Of a stretch of 7,932 nt of DNA, positions 1 to 5,744 are shown piece by piece. The notes under the pieces were generated by a model that saw nothing but the letters and a program-made list of their open reading frames with translations, did no database searches and was not told the DNA's origin. The DNA comes from Phycisphaerae bacterium (GTDB lineage: Bacteria > Planctomycetota > Phycisphaerae > Sedimentisphaerales > Anaerobacaceae), in NCBI GenBank assembly GCA_030602845.1, contig JAUVYZ010000087.1:1-7932 (forward strand). Reading direction: 5' to 3'. Position numbers and translations under genes: made by a program. Positions within the stretch are counted from its first letter, which is position 1, and each line of letters starts with the position of its first letter.

Positions 1-248
1 TTTGCGATTTCTTTCCGCAGGCCCTTAATACCTCTTGATGCGCTGTACCGGTGGTTCCGCGGGTCCTGCGCCGCCTGGCACAATTTGTCAACCACAATTT
101 GCGGCGCCGGGTCGGAAGGATTACCCATACCCAGATCGATAATGTCCACACCTGCCTGACGCTTGGCAAGTTTCAACGCATTCAATCGCCCGAACAAATA
201 GGGCGGCAAACGCTTTATTCTTTGTGCCGGCTCAATCTTAAATTCCAT
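1..248 (-). CDS. Class I/II PLP-dependent aminotransferase, N-terminal part (runs off the window)
   Basis: Only the first 82 codons are present; the rest lies beyond base 1. The N-terminus reads MEFKIEPAQRIKRLPPYLFG, followed by DIIDLGMGNPSDPAP (residues 35-49) and HRYSASRGIKGLRKEIA (residues 66-82). The substrate-side GMGNP loop and the Tyr-Ser-x-x-x-Gly segment are typical of fold-type I aminotransferases in the AlaC / LL-diaminopimelate aminotransferase branch. These transfer amino groups between amino acids and 2-oxo acids in the cytoplasm. The catalytic lysine would lie outside the window, so the substrate cannot be assigned (alanine/glutamate or LL-DAP are both possible). The ATG at 246-248 is fixed as the start because a TGA lies three codons upstream in frame; GGTGAAGGA just before it is the ribosome site. 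It is transcribed divergently from the methyltransferase-like gene. Confidence 0.9.
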   Translation of the reverse strand, partial: MEFKIEPAQRIKRLPPYLFGRLNALKLAKRQAGVDIIDLGMGNPSDPAPQIVVDKLCQAAQDPRNHRYSASRGIKGLRKEIA

Positions 249-283
249 AATCCTTCACCGCTCAAAATTCCTGCCACTTTCAT

Positions 284-328
284 CCCGCACCAAAACCGGA
301 ATACAGCAAAGCGTCTTTTTGGTGTGGG
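284..328. repeat. 12-bp inverted repeat at the predicted 5' end of the aminotransferase transcript
   Basis: CCCGCACCAAAA (284-295) and TTTTGGTGTGGG (317-328) are complementary at 11 of 12 positions, with a 21-base loop. The odd pair is G-U on the plus strand and A-C on the minus strand. The promoter at 337-365 would start transcription at about base 330, so nearly the first 45 nt of the leader would be this hairpin. It could be an mRNA-stabilising 5' stem-loop, an attenuator-like element or a protein-binding operator. No T-run follows on either strand, so it is not an intrinsic terminator. Confidence 0.55.
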
Positions 329-336
329 ACGCCGGT

Positions 337-365
337 ATTCTATCACCTCGGTCGATACTTGGCAA
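337..365 (-). promoter_or_regulatory. Sigma-70-type promoter of the aminotransferase gene
   Basis: Read on the minus strand, TTGCCA (360-365) and TAGAAT (337-342) are separated by exactly 17 bases. Each box matches consensus in five of six positions. The predicted transcription start is near base 330, giving a leader of about 82 nt before the ATG at 248. It is the best promoter match in this intergenic region, but is judged by eye only. Confidence 0.6.
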
Positions 366-385
366 AATCTCTTTCGTTTTATTGC

Positions 386-427
386 AGCTACTCGTTGGGA
401 CCCCGCCTTGCGGGAACCAAAAGCAGC
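386..427. other. Nested hairpin in the divergent intergenic region
   Basis: A GC-rich core, CCCGC (402-406) and GCGGG (410-414) with a 3-base loop, is flanked by a second pairing, TTGG (395-398) with CCAA (417-420), and by outer AGCT copies at 386-389 and 424-427. The nested layout suggests a folded element or a worn palindromic repeat. It lies about 110 bases upstream of the methyltransferase-like start and upstream of the aminotransferase promoter. No known riboswitch pattern was recognised, and the box sequences of a cobalamin riboswitch are absent. Confidence 0.35.
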
Positions 428-446
428 TTAGATAACAGGAGGAAAA

Positions 447-452
447 TATAAT
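447..452 (+). promoter_or_regulatory. Possible -10 box for the methyltransferase-like gene
   Basis: A perfect TATAAT lies in an AT-rich stretch about 88 bases before the ATG at 540. The sequence at the -35 distance (around 424-429) is a poor match, so this promoter is weak or needs an activator. A consensus ribosome-binding sequence, AGGAGG (437-442), lies just upstream. The nearest ATG after it (459) opens only an eight-codon frame ending at 485, and at 16 bases the spacing is too long for efficient use. Confidence 0.3.
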
Positions 453-539
453 AAAATAATGGACGCAACATCTTATTTGAATTAGACTTACGTGTTCTGC
501 AGAAGGGCTTTACAACACCCCGATATTGGATGTATAAAT

Positions 540-1721
540 ATGAACTCTAAAGAGCGGGTCTCCGCGACAATGAATCATAAAGAGCCGGACCGTGTTCCGG
601 TAATGTGTCAGCTTGCTCTTGGGCACTATTTCTTAAACTGCGACTATAGTCCTTCGCAAATCTGGTTCAATACTGAAACTTTTGCTAATGCTCTGGTCGA
701 CCTGCAGCGAAGATATGAATTCGACGGCATCCTGGTTAACTTACCCGGCAGACCGCCAAATTGGAAAGGTAAGCTTAAATCATACAAAAAGGTCGATAAT
801 ACTGAATACCTCTATTGGAAATCGGGACTTGAAACGGTTGTTCCGCCGGATGACAACCCCCGTACGTACCGGGCGGGACAAACGGCTCTCGGGCGCGCCG
901 ACTATAAATCGGTTGACGTCAGCAGCCCGGCTACATATCGGCTGCCCGGCTACGTCTGGAACACCTGGCATATTCCCGAACTCTGGGATATCGACCCACA
1001 GGCCGACCTTTCCGACCCGACGGCTTATCCGCTGTCGTTCACAAGCACTCTAAAGAAGGTCAAAGAACTTGCTCCCGATGTTTCCGTACACGCTGAAGTT
1101 TTCTCACCCTTCACCCATCTTCTCGAGTTGTTCGGTTACGAACAGGCCCTTTTTGCCTTGATTGATGCGCCTCGGAAATGCCACGAGGTACTGGCCGCTT
1201 TCACACGACAGGTGCTTGCGCAAATCAAATTGTACGCCGGTTGTGAACCTGATGCCATCCTTGTAAGTTCAGCTTTTGCCGGAGCCGGATTTATCAGCCG
1301 ACAAATGTATAAGGAATTCGTGGCTCCTTATGAGGACGAGGCCTTTCGAGCTGTCCGCAGCTCCGGTTTAAAACCTTATGTTCATACCTGCGGTGCAATC
1401 GGCGACCGTCTGGATCTTATGGCCCAAACCGCCGTTGATGGAATCGATACATTAGACCCTCCGCCGCTTGGCACCGTAGATTTTACGGAAGCAAAATCAA
1501 AGTACGGCAATCGATTCTTTTTCAAAGGCAACCTGGACGCTGTAAACGAGATGCTGAATGCGGATGACCGGACGTTTGAGCAGGCCGTGAAGAAAAGGCT
1601 CAAAATCGGAAAACCCGGCGCCGGATATATACTTTCTTCGGCCTGCAGTGTAGCTCCGTACGTCAAGCCCGAACGGCTTAAAAAACTCGCAGAGCTCGCA
1701 AAGCAATTCGGCAAATATTGA
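540..1721 (+). CDS. URO-D superfamily protein, MtaA/CmuA-like methyltransferase homologue
   Basis: A 393-residue cytoplasmic protein of the URO-D superfamily. It opens MNSKERVSATMNHKEPDRVPV, the hallmark N-terminus of the family's corrinoid-dependent methyltransferase branch. It lacks the RQAGRY-type substrate motif of true HemE. His282 and Cys284 (PYVHTCGAIGD) plus Cys369 (SSACSVAP) form the H-x-C-x(n)-C pattern that binds zinc and activates a thiol in MtaA/CmuA enzymes. Family knowledge therefore points to methyl transfer between a corrinoid protein and a thiol or similar acceptor, not heme synthesis. No corrinoid protein or partner methyltransferase lies in the window, so substrate and acceptor are unknown. 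The frame is open back to a GTG at 492, but the ATG at 540 fits the family N-terminus; its ribosome site is weak (GGA 10 bases upstream). Confidence 0.87.
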   Translation: MNSKERVSATMNHKEPDRVPVMCQLALGHYFLNCDYSPSQIWFNTETFANALVDLQRRYEFDGILVNLPGRPPNWKGKLKSYKKVDNTEYLYWKSGLETVVPPDDNPRTYRAGQTALGRADYKSVDVSSPATYRLPGYVWNTWHIPELWDIDPQADLSDPTAYPLSFTSTLKKVKELAPDVSVHAEVFSPFTHLLELFGYEQALFALIDAPRKCHEVLAAFTRQVLAQIKLYAGCEPDAILVSSAFAGAGFISRQMYKEFVAPYEDEAFRAVRSSGLKPYVHTCGAIGDRLDLMAQTAVDGIDTLDPPPLGTVDFTEAKSKYGNRFFFKGNLDAVNEMLNADDRTFEQAVKKRLKIGKPGAGYILSSACSVAPYVKPERLKKLAELAKQFGKY

Positions 1722-1764
1722 TGTAACCGTTCACAGGTTAATATGCTGAATTTTGGCCATTTTA

Positions 1765-1928
1765 TGTCATTGCGAGCCCTTCGCTTCGCTCGAGGATAAA
1801 CTCCGCGAAGCCCCTCGGTTTGCTTCGCAAGAAGCAGAGGGGCAAGCAATCTCAACTCATCGAAAGTCCGAGATTGCTTCGTTCCGTCCAATGGCCGGAC
1901 TTTCAGCGCTGCGCTCCTCGCAATGACA
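1765..1928. repeat. 164-bp palindromic MITE/REP-like element with perfect 12-bp terminal inverted repeats
   Basis: TGTCATTGCGAG (1765-1776) and CTCGCAATGACA (1917-1928) are perfect inverted ends. Inside are further inverted pairs: CCCCTC/GAGGGG (1811-1816 and 1837-1842) around TGCTTC/GAAGCA (1821-1826 and 1831-1836), AAGCAATCTC/GAGATTGCTT (1844-1853 and 1870-1879), and GAAAGTCCG/CGGACTTTC (1862-1870 and 1896-1904). It has no coding capacity worth naming. No target-site duplication is visible at the borders. The ends resemble a short palindromic repeat often met between genes in environmental bacterial genomes, which is a memory-based remark, not a search. It sits between the convergent methyltransferase-like and PAP2 genes, where insertion is harmless. 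Confidence 0.75.
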
Positions 1929-2225
1929 ATTCCCAAAATCACAAGTCACAAACCACTATCACCACCTGGGTTTTTTTTCGAGGAATTCGAGGACGGCCTG
2001 GTATTTGGGGGCGTCTGCTGCCGGCTGGCCGTGGTACTCCATCAACCCCCGGCTTCCCCGCACCAAAAAGCCACTTTGCTGCGCTGCGTTGTTGGTGTCC
2101 GGTTGCAGGGGAACCCTCAAACCCCCGTCGATGCGGCGCCGTATGACGCACCTCTTATTGCGTTGCGGGACCCTGCTGTACTTCAAGAAATGGATGAAAT
2201 GTGAAGGCTTTCTAAACAACCGCCA
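1929..2225. other. About 300 bp without a confident gene; ambiguous, possibly decayed coding sequence
   Basis: This stretch lies between the palindromic element and the end of the PAP2 gene. Both strands are open in several frames, none with a ribosome site. The most protein-like pieces are on the minus strand (frame ending at 1959, containing MEYHGQPAADAPKYQAVLEF) and, over other bases, on the plus strand (frame ending at 2204 with PLIALRDPAVLQEMDEM). They cannot both be real, and neither is recognised. The base composition is more GC-rich and coding-like than usual spacer, so a gene remnant is plausible. A run of eight T follows GGG at 1968-1978. No tRNA or terminator was seen. Confidence 0.3.
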
Positions 2226-3131
2226 TTAGAATTGCTTTACAAAACTAACCCCCATTGCCGGGCCATTGTCGCTTGCCATATAAGGCACCACTTTAAACCC
2301 CGCAACTTCAAGCTCTTTATGTTTGCCTGCAAAGGTATGGCCGACCACCCAACCGAGAGTTGCCCCAAAGACAATGTCGCTGCCCCAGTGGTCACCCGAG
2401 TCTATCATTCGATAGCTCACAAGAGAAGCCAATGCATACGACGGAATGCCTACCCTCGGCCCGTAAAACTCATCCAATACAGAGGCGACCGTGAATGAGC
2501 TCGCGGCATGAGCGCTGGGCCAGGCCCATTTCTTTCCGTTGGGACTGTCATTGTCCCTGATTGCTTTCAGAGACATCGTTATCACACTCGTCACTCCTAA
2601 GGCCCTTAGCATCGCCCCCGCCCGCTGTTTGTTAAACTCATCCTGGTTCTTTGCACTCATCGCATACCAGAGACTCGACACCCCAAGGTGTGTCCACGGA
2701 GAGCCAATCACGTTAAAATTCTCATCCGTAAAACCGTGGAATACTCGTGGATTATCGAAGTTCTCCGCCAGCTCTTTATCGGCGCCGCTGCTGTGCATCG
2801 CAATACTTGCACCGCCGGCCAGAAGCAAAGCGACCATATTATCCGGTTTCAAAAAGGTCTCTTTTGTATCTTCAATAATCCTCTTCGGCCAATCTTCAAT
2901 ATTTATCGTGGCGGATTCAAGAAGATAGCCCGATGTCTCAGACAGCTCCTCCAACCCCTCTTTTGAACCCTCGATAACCTTGCCTGGCAAACTGACAAGT
3001 CCAGCCCCGGCAGAGCCAAGAAATTTGCCCGTTTCAGATAGCTGCTCTGTTTGACTCGCACAGCCGGCAGCAAAAATAAAGCCCGCAAAAACAAGCCCCA
3101 GCCAGTATCGGTCCCAGCAATATCCTCTCAT
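2226..3131 (-). CDS. Lipoprotein-type PAP2-superfamily phosphatase
   Basis: A 301-residue protein predicted to be exported and lipid-anchored. Arg2 and Arg8 precede a hydrophobic stretch ending FAAGC, with Cys24 as the likely lipidated residue. A polar helical region (about 25-95) leads to a PAP2 domain (about 100-265). Phosphatase signatures are KAIRDNDSPNG (189-199), WPSAHA (204-209) and YRMIDSGDHWGSD (240-252), with His208, Arg241, His248 and Asp252 as probable catalytic residues. PAP2 enzymes remove phosphate from lipid or soluble phosphoesters outside the cytoplasmic membrane. Signature 1 has Ser196 where Arg is usual, signature 2 has PSAH for PSGH, and signature 3 has one extra residue between Arg and His. 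Activity or substrate may thus be unusual. A GTG at 3170 would add 13 residues ahead of the signal peptide, so the ATG at 3131 is preferred. It lies 249 bp downstream of guaB on the same strand; co-transcription is possible but not shown. Confidence 0.85.
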   Translation of the reverse strand: MRGYCWDRYWLGLVFAGFIFAAGCASQTEQLSETGKFLGSAGAGLVSLPGKVIEGSKEGLEELSETSGYLLESATINIEDWPKRIIEDTKETFLKPDNMVALLLAGGASIAMHSSGADKELAENFDNPRVFHGFTDENFNVIGSPWTHLGVSSLWYAMSAKNQDEFNKQRAGAMLRALGVTSVITMSLKAIRDNDSPNGKKWAWPSAHAASSFTVASVLDEFYGPRVGIPSYALASLVSYRMIDSGDHWGSDIVFGATLGWVVGHTFAGKHKELEVAGFKVVPYMASDNGPAMGVSFVKQF

Positions 3132-3319
3132 TCGAAAAAATCCACAAAAGTTATTAAATTCACACCCCACACAAGTAATTCACGCTACAATATATTACGG
3201 CTATTATCGAAAGAAACTACAGAAGATTGTGGTGGTTTTGCTAAAAAAAATGCTTATTTTGTCAAAAAAACGCTTTTTAGAAACGTTTTGGTCATTTGGA
3301 CATTCGAATTTTGATATTG

Positions 3320-3361
3320 TTTCGTGCTTCGAATTTCGTGCTTCGGATTTCGTATTTCGCT
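3320..3361. repeat. 14-bp-period tandem repeat, three copies
   Basis: TTTCGTGCTTCG occurs at 3320-3331 and again at 3334-3345, followed by a diverged copy, TTTCGTATTTCG, at 3348-3359, all with a 14-base period. The array ends about 20 bp beyond the guaB stop, in the gap between guaB and the PAP2 gene. It does not code. The rest of this gap is AT-rich; no convincing promoter for the PAP2 gene was found, since an isolated TTGACA on the minus strand (3260-3265) has no matching -10 box. Confidence 0.7.
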
Positions 3362-3380
3362 TGACGCTTGCAGGCCAGCG

Positions 3381-4853
3381 TTAATCCTCAAAAGGTACGG
3401 CAGCCGAATAGTTTGGCGCCTCTTTGGTTATTTGTATATCGTGCGGATGCGATTCGCTGACCGACGCCGAGCTTATGCAGACGAACCGCGCGTTCTTCTT
3501 CAGCTCTTCAATATTTCGTGCCCCGCAATAGCCCATACCGGCCCGCAGTCCGCCAACGAATTGATAGACAAAATCATCCAGCGTCCCGCGGTATGGCACC
3601 CGCCCTTCTACACCTTCCGGCACGAGTTTGTCTTTCTCCGTGGAGCTCTTTTGTCCGTATCGCTCTGCCGAGCCTTTGACCATCGCCCCCAGAGACCCCA
3701 TACCTCTGTATTCCTTGAACTGCCGGCCCTTGTAGATAACCAGCTGTCCGGGGCTTTCCTTCAGACCCGCAAACAATGAGCCAATCATAACGCTCGAAGC
3801 CCCGGCGGCAATTGCTTTGGTTATATCGCCTGACTGCCTTATCCCACCGTCGGCAATGACCGGAATATTATGCTTTTCGGCCACCTCGGCACAGTTGATT
3901 ATCGCAGATACTTGCGGCACTCCCACGCCGGAAATTATTCTGGTGGTGCAAATTGCGCCGGGCCCAATACCAACCTTTACGGCATTTGCACCGGCTGCTA
4001 TCAAGTCCTCCGCCGCCTCACCCGTCGCAATATTGCCCGCAATCACGTCGATATCATACTCGGCCTTGATCTTCTTTACGGTATCGATGACATTCTGCGA
4101 ATGGCCGTGAGCGGTATCGACCACTACAACGTCAACTTCTGCTTTTATCAGAGCGCCGATTCGCTCATAATCTTGAACGCTCACCGCCGCACCGACGCGC
4201 AGTCTGCCCCGCTGGTCCCTCGCCGCTCTCGGATACTGCTGGACCCGGTCGATGTCCCTCATAGTAATCAAGCCCGCCAGCTCGCCTGCTGAATTGACCA
4301 GAAGTAACTTCTCAACCTTGTGTTTTTGCAGGATTTCCTTTGCCTCTTCAAGTTTCGTTCCAGCCGGGCCCGTAACGAGATTGTCTTTTGTCATTATGGA
4401 GCTTATTTTGACGTCGTAGTCTTTAAGAAATTTCAAATCCCTGCGTGTCAAGATGCCAACCAGTTTTTTGCCGTCGACGATGGGAATGCCCGAGACATTT
4501 TGTACGTTCATCAGCTCCTGTGCCCTTCTGACAGGCTCAGCCGGTGATAACGTTACCGGGTCGAGAATCACCCCGTGCTCAGAGCGCTTGACCTTTGCAA
4601 CCTCTCTTTTTTGCGCCTCGACCGACAGATTCTTGTGAATTATCCCGATGCCGCCTTCCTGGGCCAGCACTATCGCCAATGCCGCCTCGGTAACCGTATC
4701 CATAGCAGCAGAGACAATCGGGATATTTATCGTGATATTGTTCGTCAACTGCGTACTGGTTTCCGCCTGGCTCGGCACAAAATCGCTCTTCGCCGGCATC
4801 AGCAGCACATCATCGAAGGTTATACCTTCAGCAACAATTTTCCTTTTGTCCAT
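3381..4853 (-). CDS. guaB: Inosine-5'-monophosphate dehydrogenase
   Basis: A full-length 490-residue IMPDH, the usual size for bacterial GuaB. It oxidises IMP to XMP with NAD+, the committed step of guanine nucleotide synthesis in the cytoplasm, and works as a tetramer. The barrel opens with ITFDDVLLMPAKSDFVPS (11-28). A CBS-domain pair spans about 95-205 (SGIPIVDGKKLVGILTRRDL, then KLLLVNSAGELAGLITMRD). Catalytic Cys302 lies in GIGPGAICTTR, the IMP phosphate site includes ADGGIR (334-339), and the mobile flap carries Arg398-Tyr399 in SAERYGQ. The CBS pair and the flap exclude GMP reductase. The ribosome site GGAG lies six bases before the ATG. The leader of about 43 nt is too short for a purine riboswitch. 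No intrinsic terminator follows the stop. Confidence 0.98.
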   Translation of the reverse strand: MDKRKIVAEGITFDDVLLMPAKSDFVPSQAETSTQLTNNITINIPIVSAAMDTVTEAALAIVLAQEGGIGIIHKNLSVEAQKREVAKVKRSEHGVILDPVTLSPAEPVRRAQELMNVQNVSGIPIVDGKKLVGILTRRDLKFLKDYDVKISSIMTKDNLVTGPAGTKLEEAKEILQKHKVEKLLLVNSAGELAGLITMRDIDRVQQYPRAARDQRGRLRVGAAVSVQDYERIGALIKAEVDVVVVDTAHGHSQNVIDTVKKIKAEYDIDVIAGNIATGEAAEDLIAAGANAVKVGIGPGAICTTRIISGVGVPQVSAIINCAEVAEKHNIPVIADGGIRQSGDITKAIAAGASSVMIGSLFAGLKESPGQLVIYKGRQFKEYRGMGSLGAMVKGSAERYGQKSSTEKDKLVPEGVEGRVPYRGTLDDFVYQFVGGLRAGMGYCGARNIEELKKNARFVCISSASVSESHPHDIQITKEAPNYSAAVPFED

Positions 4854-4880
4854 TTTTCACTCCAAAAAATTAATCGCTGC

Positions 4881-4910
4881 TTCGCATTATTTTGAGCAGG
4901 CCAGTATAAT
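4881..4910 (+). promoter_or_regulatory. Possible divergent promoter overlapping the guaB -10 box
   Basis: The plus strand has a perfect TATAAT at 4905-4910 that shares bases with the guaB -10 (the joint sequence is AGTATAAT). An 18-base spacer leads back to TTCGCA (4881-4886), a four-of-six match to -35. Overlapping -10 boxes on opposite strands are a known layout of bidirectional bacterial promoters. The -35 is mediocre, so this is a candidate only. It would start transcription near 4917. Confidence 0.4.
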
Positions 4911-4931
4911 ACCGCCATAAACCCCCGTCAA
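4903..4931 (-). promoter_or_regulatory. Sigma-70-type promoter of guaB
   Basis: On the minus strand, TTGACG (4926-4931) and TATACT (4903-4908) are exactly 17 bases apart and each differs from consensus at one position. The predicted start is near 4896, about 43 nt before the guaB ATG. An inverted repeat, ACAGATT (4932-4938) with AATCTGT (4959-4965), abuts the -35 box and could be a regulator site. The -10 box overlaps a plus-strand TATAAT. Confidence 0.8.
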
Positions 4932-4974
4932 ACAGATTTTAGGTTAATAAACAGTGTTAATCTGTGTAAGCTTG

Positions 4975-4992
4975 TACCTGCGAAAGCAGGTA
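4975..4992. repeat. Perfect 7-bp hairpin with GAAA tetraloop
   Basis: TACCTGC (4975-4981) and GCAGGTA (4986-4992) pair perfectly around GAAA, a GNRA-type loop on the plus strand. The CTGCGAAAGCAG core is met as a short dispersed repeat in many bacterial intergenic regions (recalled, not searched), so it may be a repeat fossil and not part of a functional RNA. No T-run follows, so it is not a terminator. Confidence 0.65.
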
Positions 4993-5055
4993 TCCGTGTC
5001 TAAAAAAATAAAACCAGTCAGTTTGAGTAATTAGTACGCATCCTCTCCAAAGAAT

Positions 5056-5084
5056 GGCCGAGCTGATTTGGCTCGGCCTTTTTT
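5056..5084 (+). terminator. Intrinsic terminator with no gene in front of it
   Basis: GGCCGAGC (5056-5063) and GCTCGGCC (5071-5078) form a perfect 8-bp GC-rich stem with a 7-base loop, followed directly by six T. It works on the plus strand only, because the other side lacks a T-run. It separates the guaB control region from the sigma factor operon. Its sequence is nearly the same as the terminator at 7771-7800. Confidence 0.9.
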
Positions 5085-5131
5085 ATACGCATCGATAGCA
5101 GAAAAAAGGAAAATTTCCTCATAAAAAGATG

Positions 5132-5162
5132 TTGCGCACAAGCCGTCTTTTTCGTCTATAAT
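5132..5162 (+). promoter_or_regulatory. Promoter of the ECF sigma factor operon
   Basis: A perfect TATAAT (5157-5162) follows TTGCGC (5132-5137) with a 19-base spacer, longer than ideal. The predicted start is near 5169, giving a leader of about 36 nt. A 13-base palindrome (5107-5119, AGGAAA and TTTCCT around a central A) lies just upstream of the -35 box and may bind a regulator. No clear ECF-type autoregulatory promoter was seen. Confidence 0.55.
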
Positions 5163-5204
5163 CGTAGAGTCTGCTTTCGTGATAAGCAAACCTCAGGAGG
5201 CCTT

Positions 5205-5744
5205 TTGAGGGACAGGCAGAGAAAACTTTTAGAGTTGTTGGACAAGTCCGGAGCGGGTCTGCACGCGCTGCTGACAAGGCTGACACTGCGCGAGGACATA
5301 GCCGAGGAACTAATGCAGGAATTGTTTATAAAGCTCAGTAATTCCAGTGGCCTGGATAAAGTTGCCAACTGGGGCGCTTACGCCCGCAGGGCAGCGATTA
5401 ATCTGGCTTTTGACTGGCGGCGAAGCCGGAAGCGAACCCCTTTAGGATTGGACCAGGTGCACGAGCCAGCATCGAATGATAATTCACCATTAGGCAAACT
5501 AATCCAGACAGAAGAGCTGGAAGAAATACTCAATGCAATTGGCCGGATAAATGGGCCCTCACGTGAGGCCTTTGTGATGCGATACATCCAGCAGCAATCT
5601 ACCGATGATATCGCCAAACAACTGGGCAAGACACCTCATCAGGTCCGGGCCTTGTGCTACAAGGTTCTGAGCCATCTTCGGGATGTACTTGGGTCTGACC
5701 AGTTGCCATCTTCCGGAAAGGAGCAGTACGATGTCGAAAATTGA
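5205..5744 (+). CDS. ECF-type RNA polymerase sigma factor
   Basis: A 179-residue protein with the two-domain layout of group IV sigma factors, which redirect RNA polymerase to a small set of promoters. Region 2 covers about 15-78, with the core-binding helix DIAEELMQELFIKL (31-44) and the basic promoter-melting segment NWGAYARRAAINLAFDWRRS (55-74). A short linker leads to region 4 (about 105-162), with the helix-turn-helix STDDIAKQLGKTPHQVRAL (132-150). The start is TTG; AGGAGG (5195-5200) lies four bases before it, and the next in-frame ATG would remove most of region 2. The TTG start and tight spacing should limit its production. It is first in a three-gene unit, and its last 14 nt overlap the start of the membrane protein. 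It cannot be assigned to a numbered ECF group from sequence alone. Confidence 0.92.
   Translation: MRDRQRKLLELLDKSGAGLHALLTRLTLREDIAEELMQELFIKLSNSSGLDKVANWGAYARRAAINLAFDWRRSRKRTPLGLDQVHEPASNDNSPLGKLIQTEELEEILNAIGRINGPSREAFVMRYIQQQSTDDIAKQLGKTPHQVRALCYKVLSHLRDVLGSDQLPSSGKEQYDVEN

Larger units (their letters stand above)
4917..5084 (+). ncRNA. Candidate small RNA, divergent from guaB, ending at an intrinsic terminator
   Basis: A strong plus-strand terminator (5056-5084) stands here although no plus-strand gene ends anywhere between 1721 and 5056. A transcript from the divergent promoter near 4917 would be about 168 nt with three hairpins: ACAGATT/AATCTGT (4932-4938 with 4959-4965), a 7-bp stem closed by a GAAA tetraloop (4975-4992), and the terminator stem. 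An A-rich linker separates the last two. No open reading frame of note is present. The RNA is not a recognised family (not 6S, tmRNA, SRP RNA or RNase P by size and shape). The start is inferred, and the terminator could instead merely stop antisense read-through before the sigma operon. Confidence 0.4.

Noticed and set aside
51..431. Plus-strand open frame of 126 codons at the left edge
   Set aside because: Its first 200 bp are antisense to a clearly recognisable aminotransferase start on the minus strand, and its product is Arg/His-rich with no recognisable motif.
459..485. Eight-codon leader peptide MDATSYLN
   Set aside because: The AGGAGG lies 16 bases before the ATG, too far for efficient use, and no run of a regulatory amino acid or attenuator structure follows.
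249..539. Cobalamin riboswitch upstream of the corrinoid-type methyltransferase homologue
   Set aside because: A short GCCACT at 273-278 recalls part of the family consensus, but the remaining boxes are missing and the strand context does not fit.
540..1721. hemE (uroporphyrinogen decarboxylase of heme synthesis)
   Set aside because: The N-terminal RQAGRY-type motif is absent and the H-x-C...C metal pattern of methyltransferase homologues is present.
1382..1942. Minus-strand open frame of 186 codons
   Set aside because: It is antisense to the methyltransferase-like gene and runs through the palindromic element; its product resembles a translated repeat.
3361..3384. Hairpin TTGACGCT/AGCGTTAA as a guaB terminator
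   Set aside because: On the guaB transcript the stem has an A-C mismatch, it includes the stop codon and no T-run follows.
3381..4853. guaC (GMP reductase)
   Set aside because: The protein has the CBS pair, the 490-residue length and the Arg-Tyr flap of IMP dehydrogenase.
4854..4902. Purine riboswitch upstream of guaB
   Set aside because: The predicted leader of about 43 nt is too short for the three-way junction and none of the conserved core is present.
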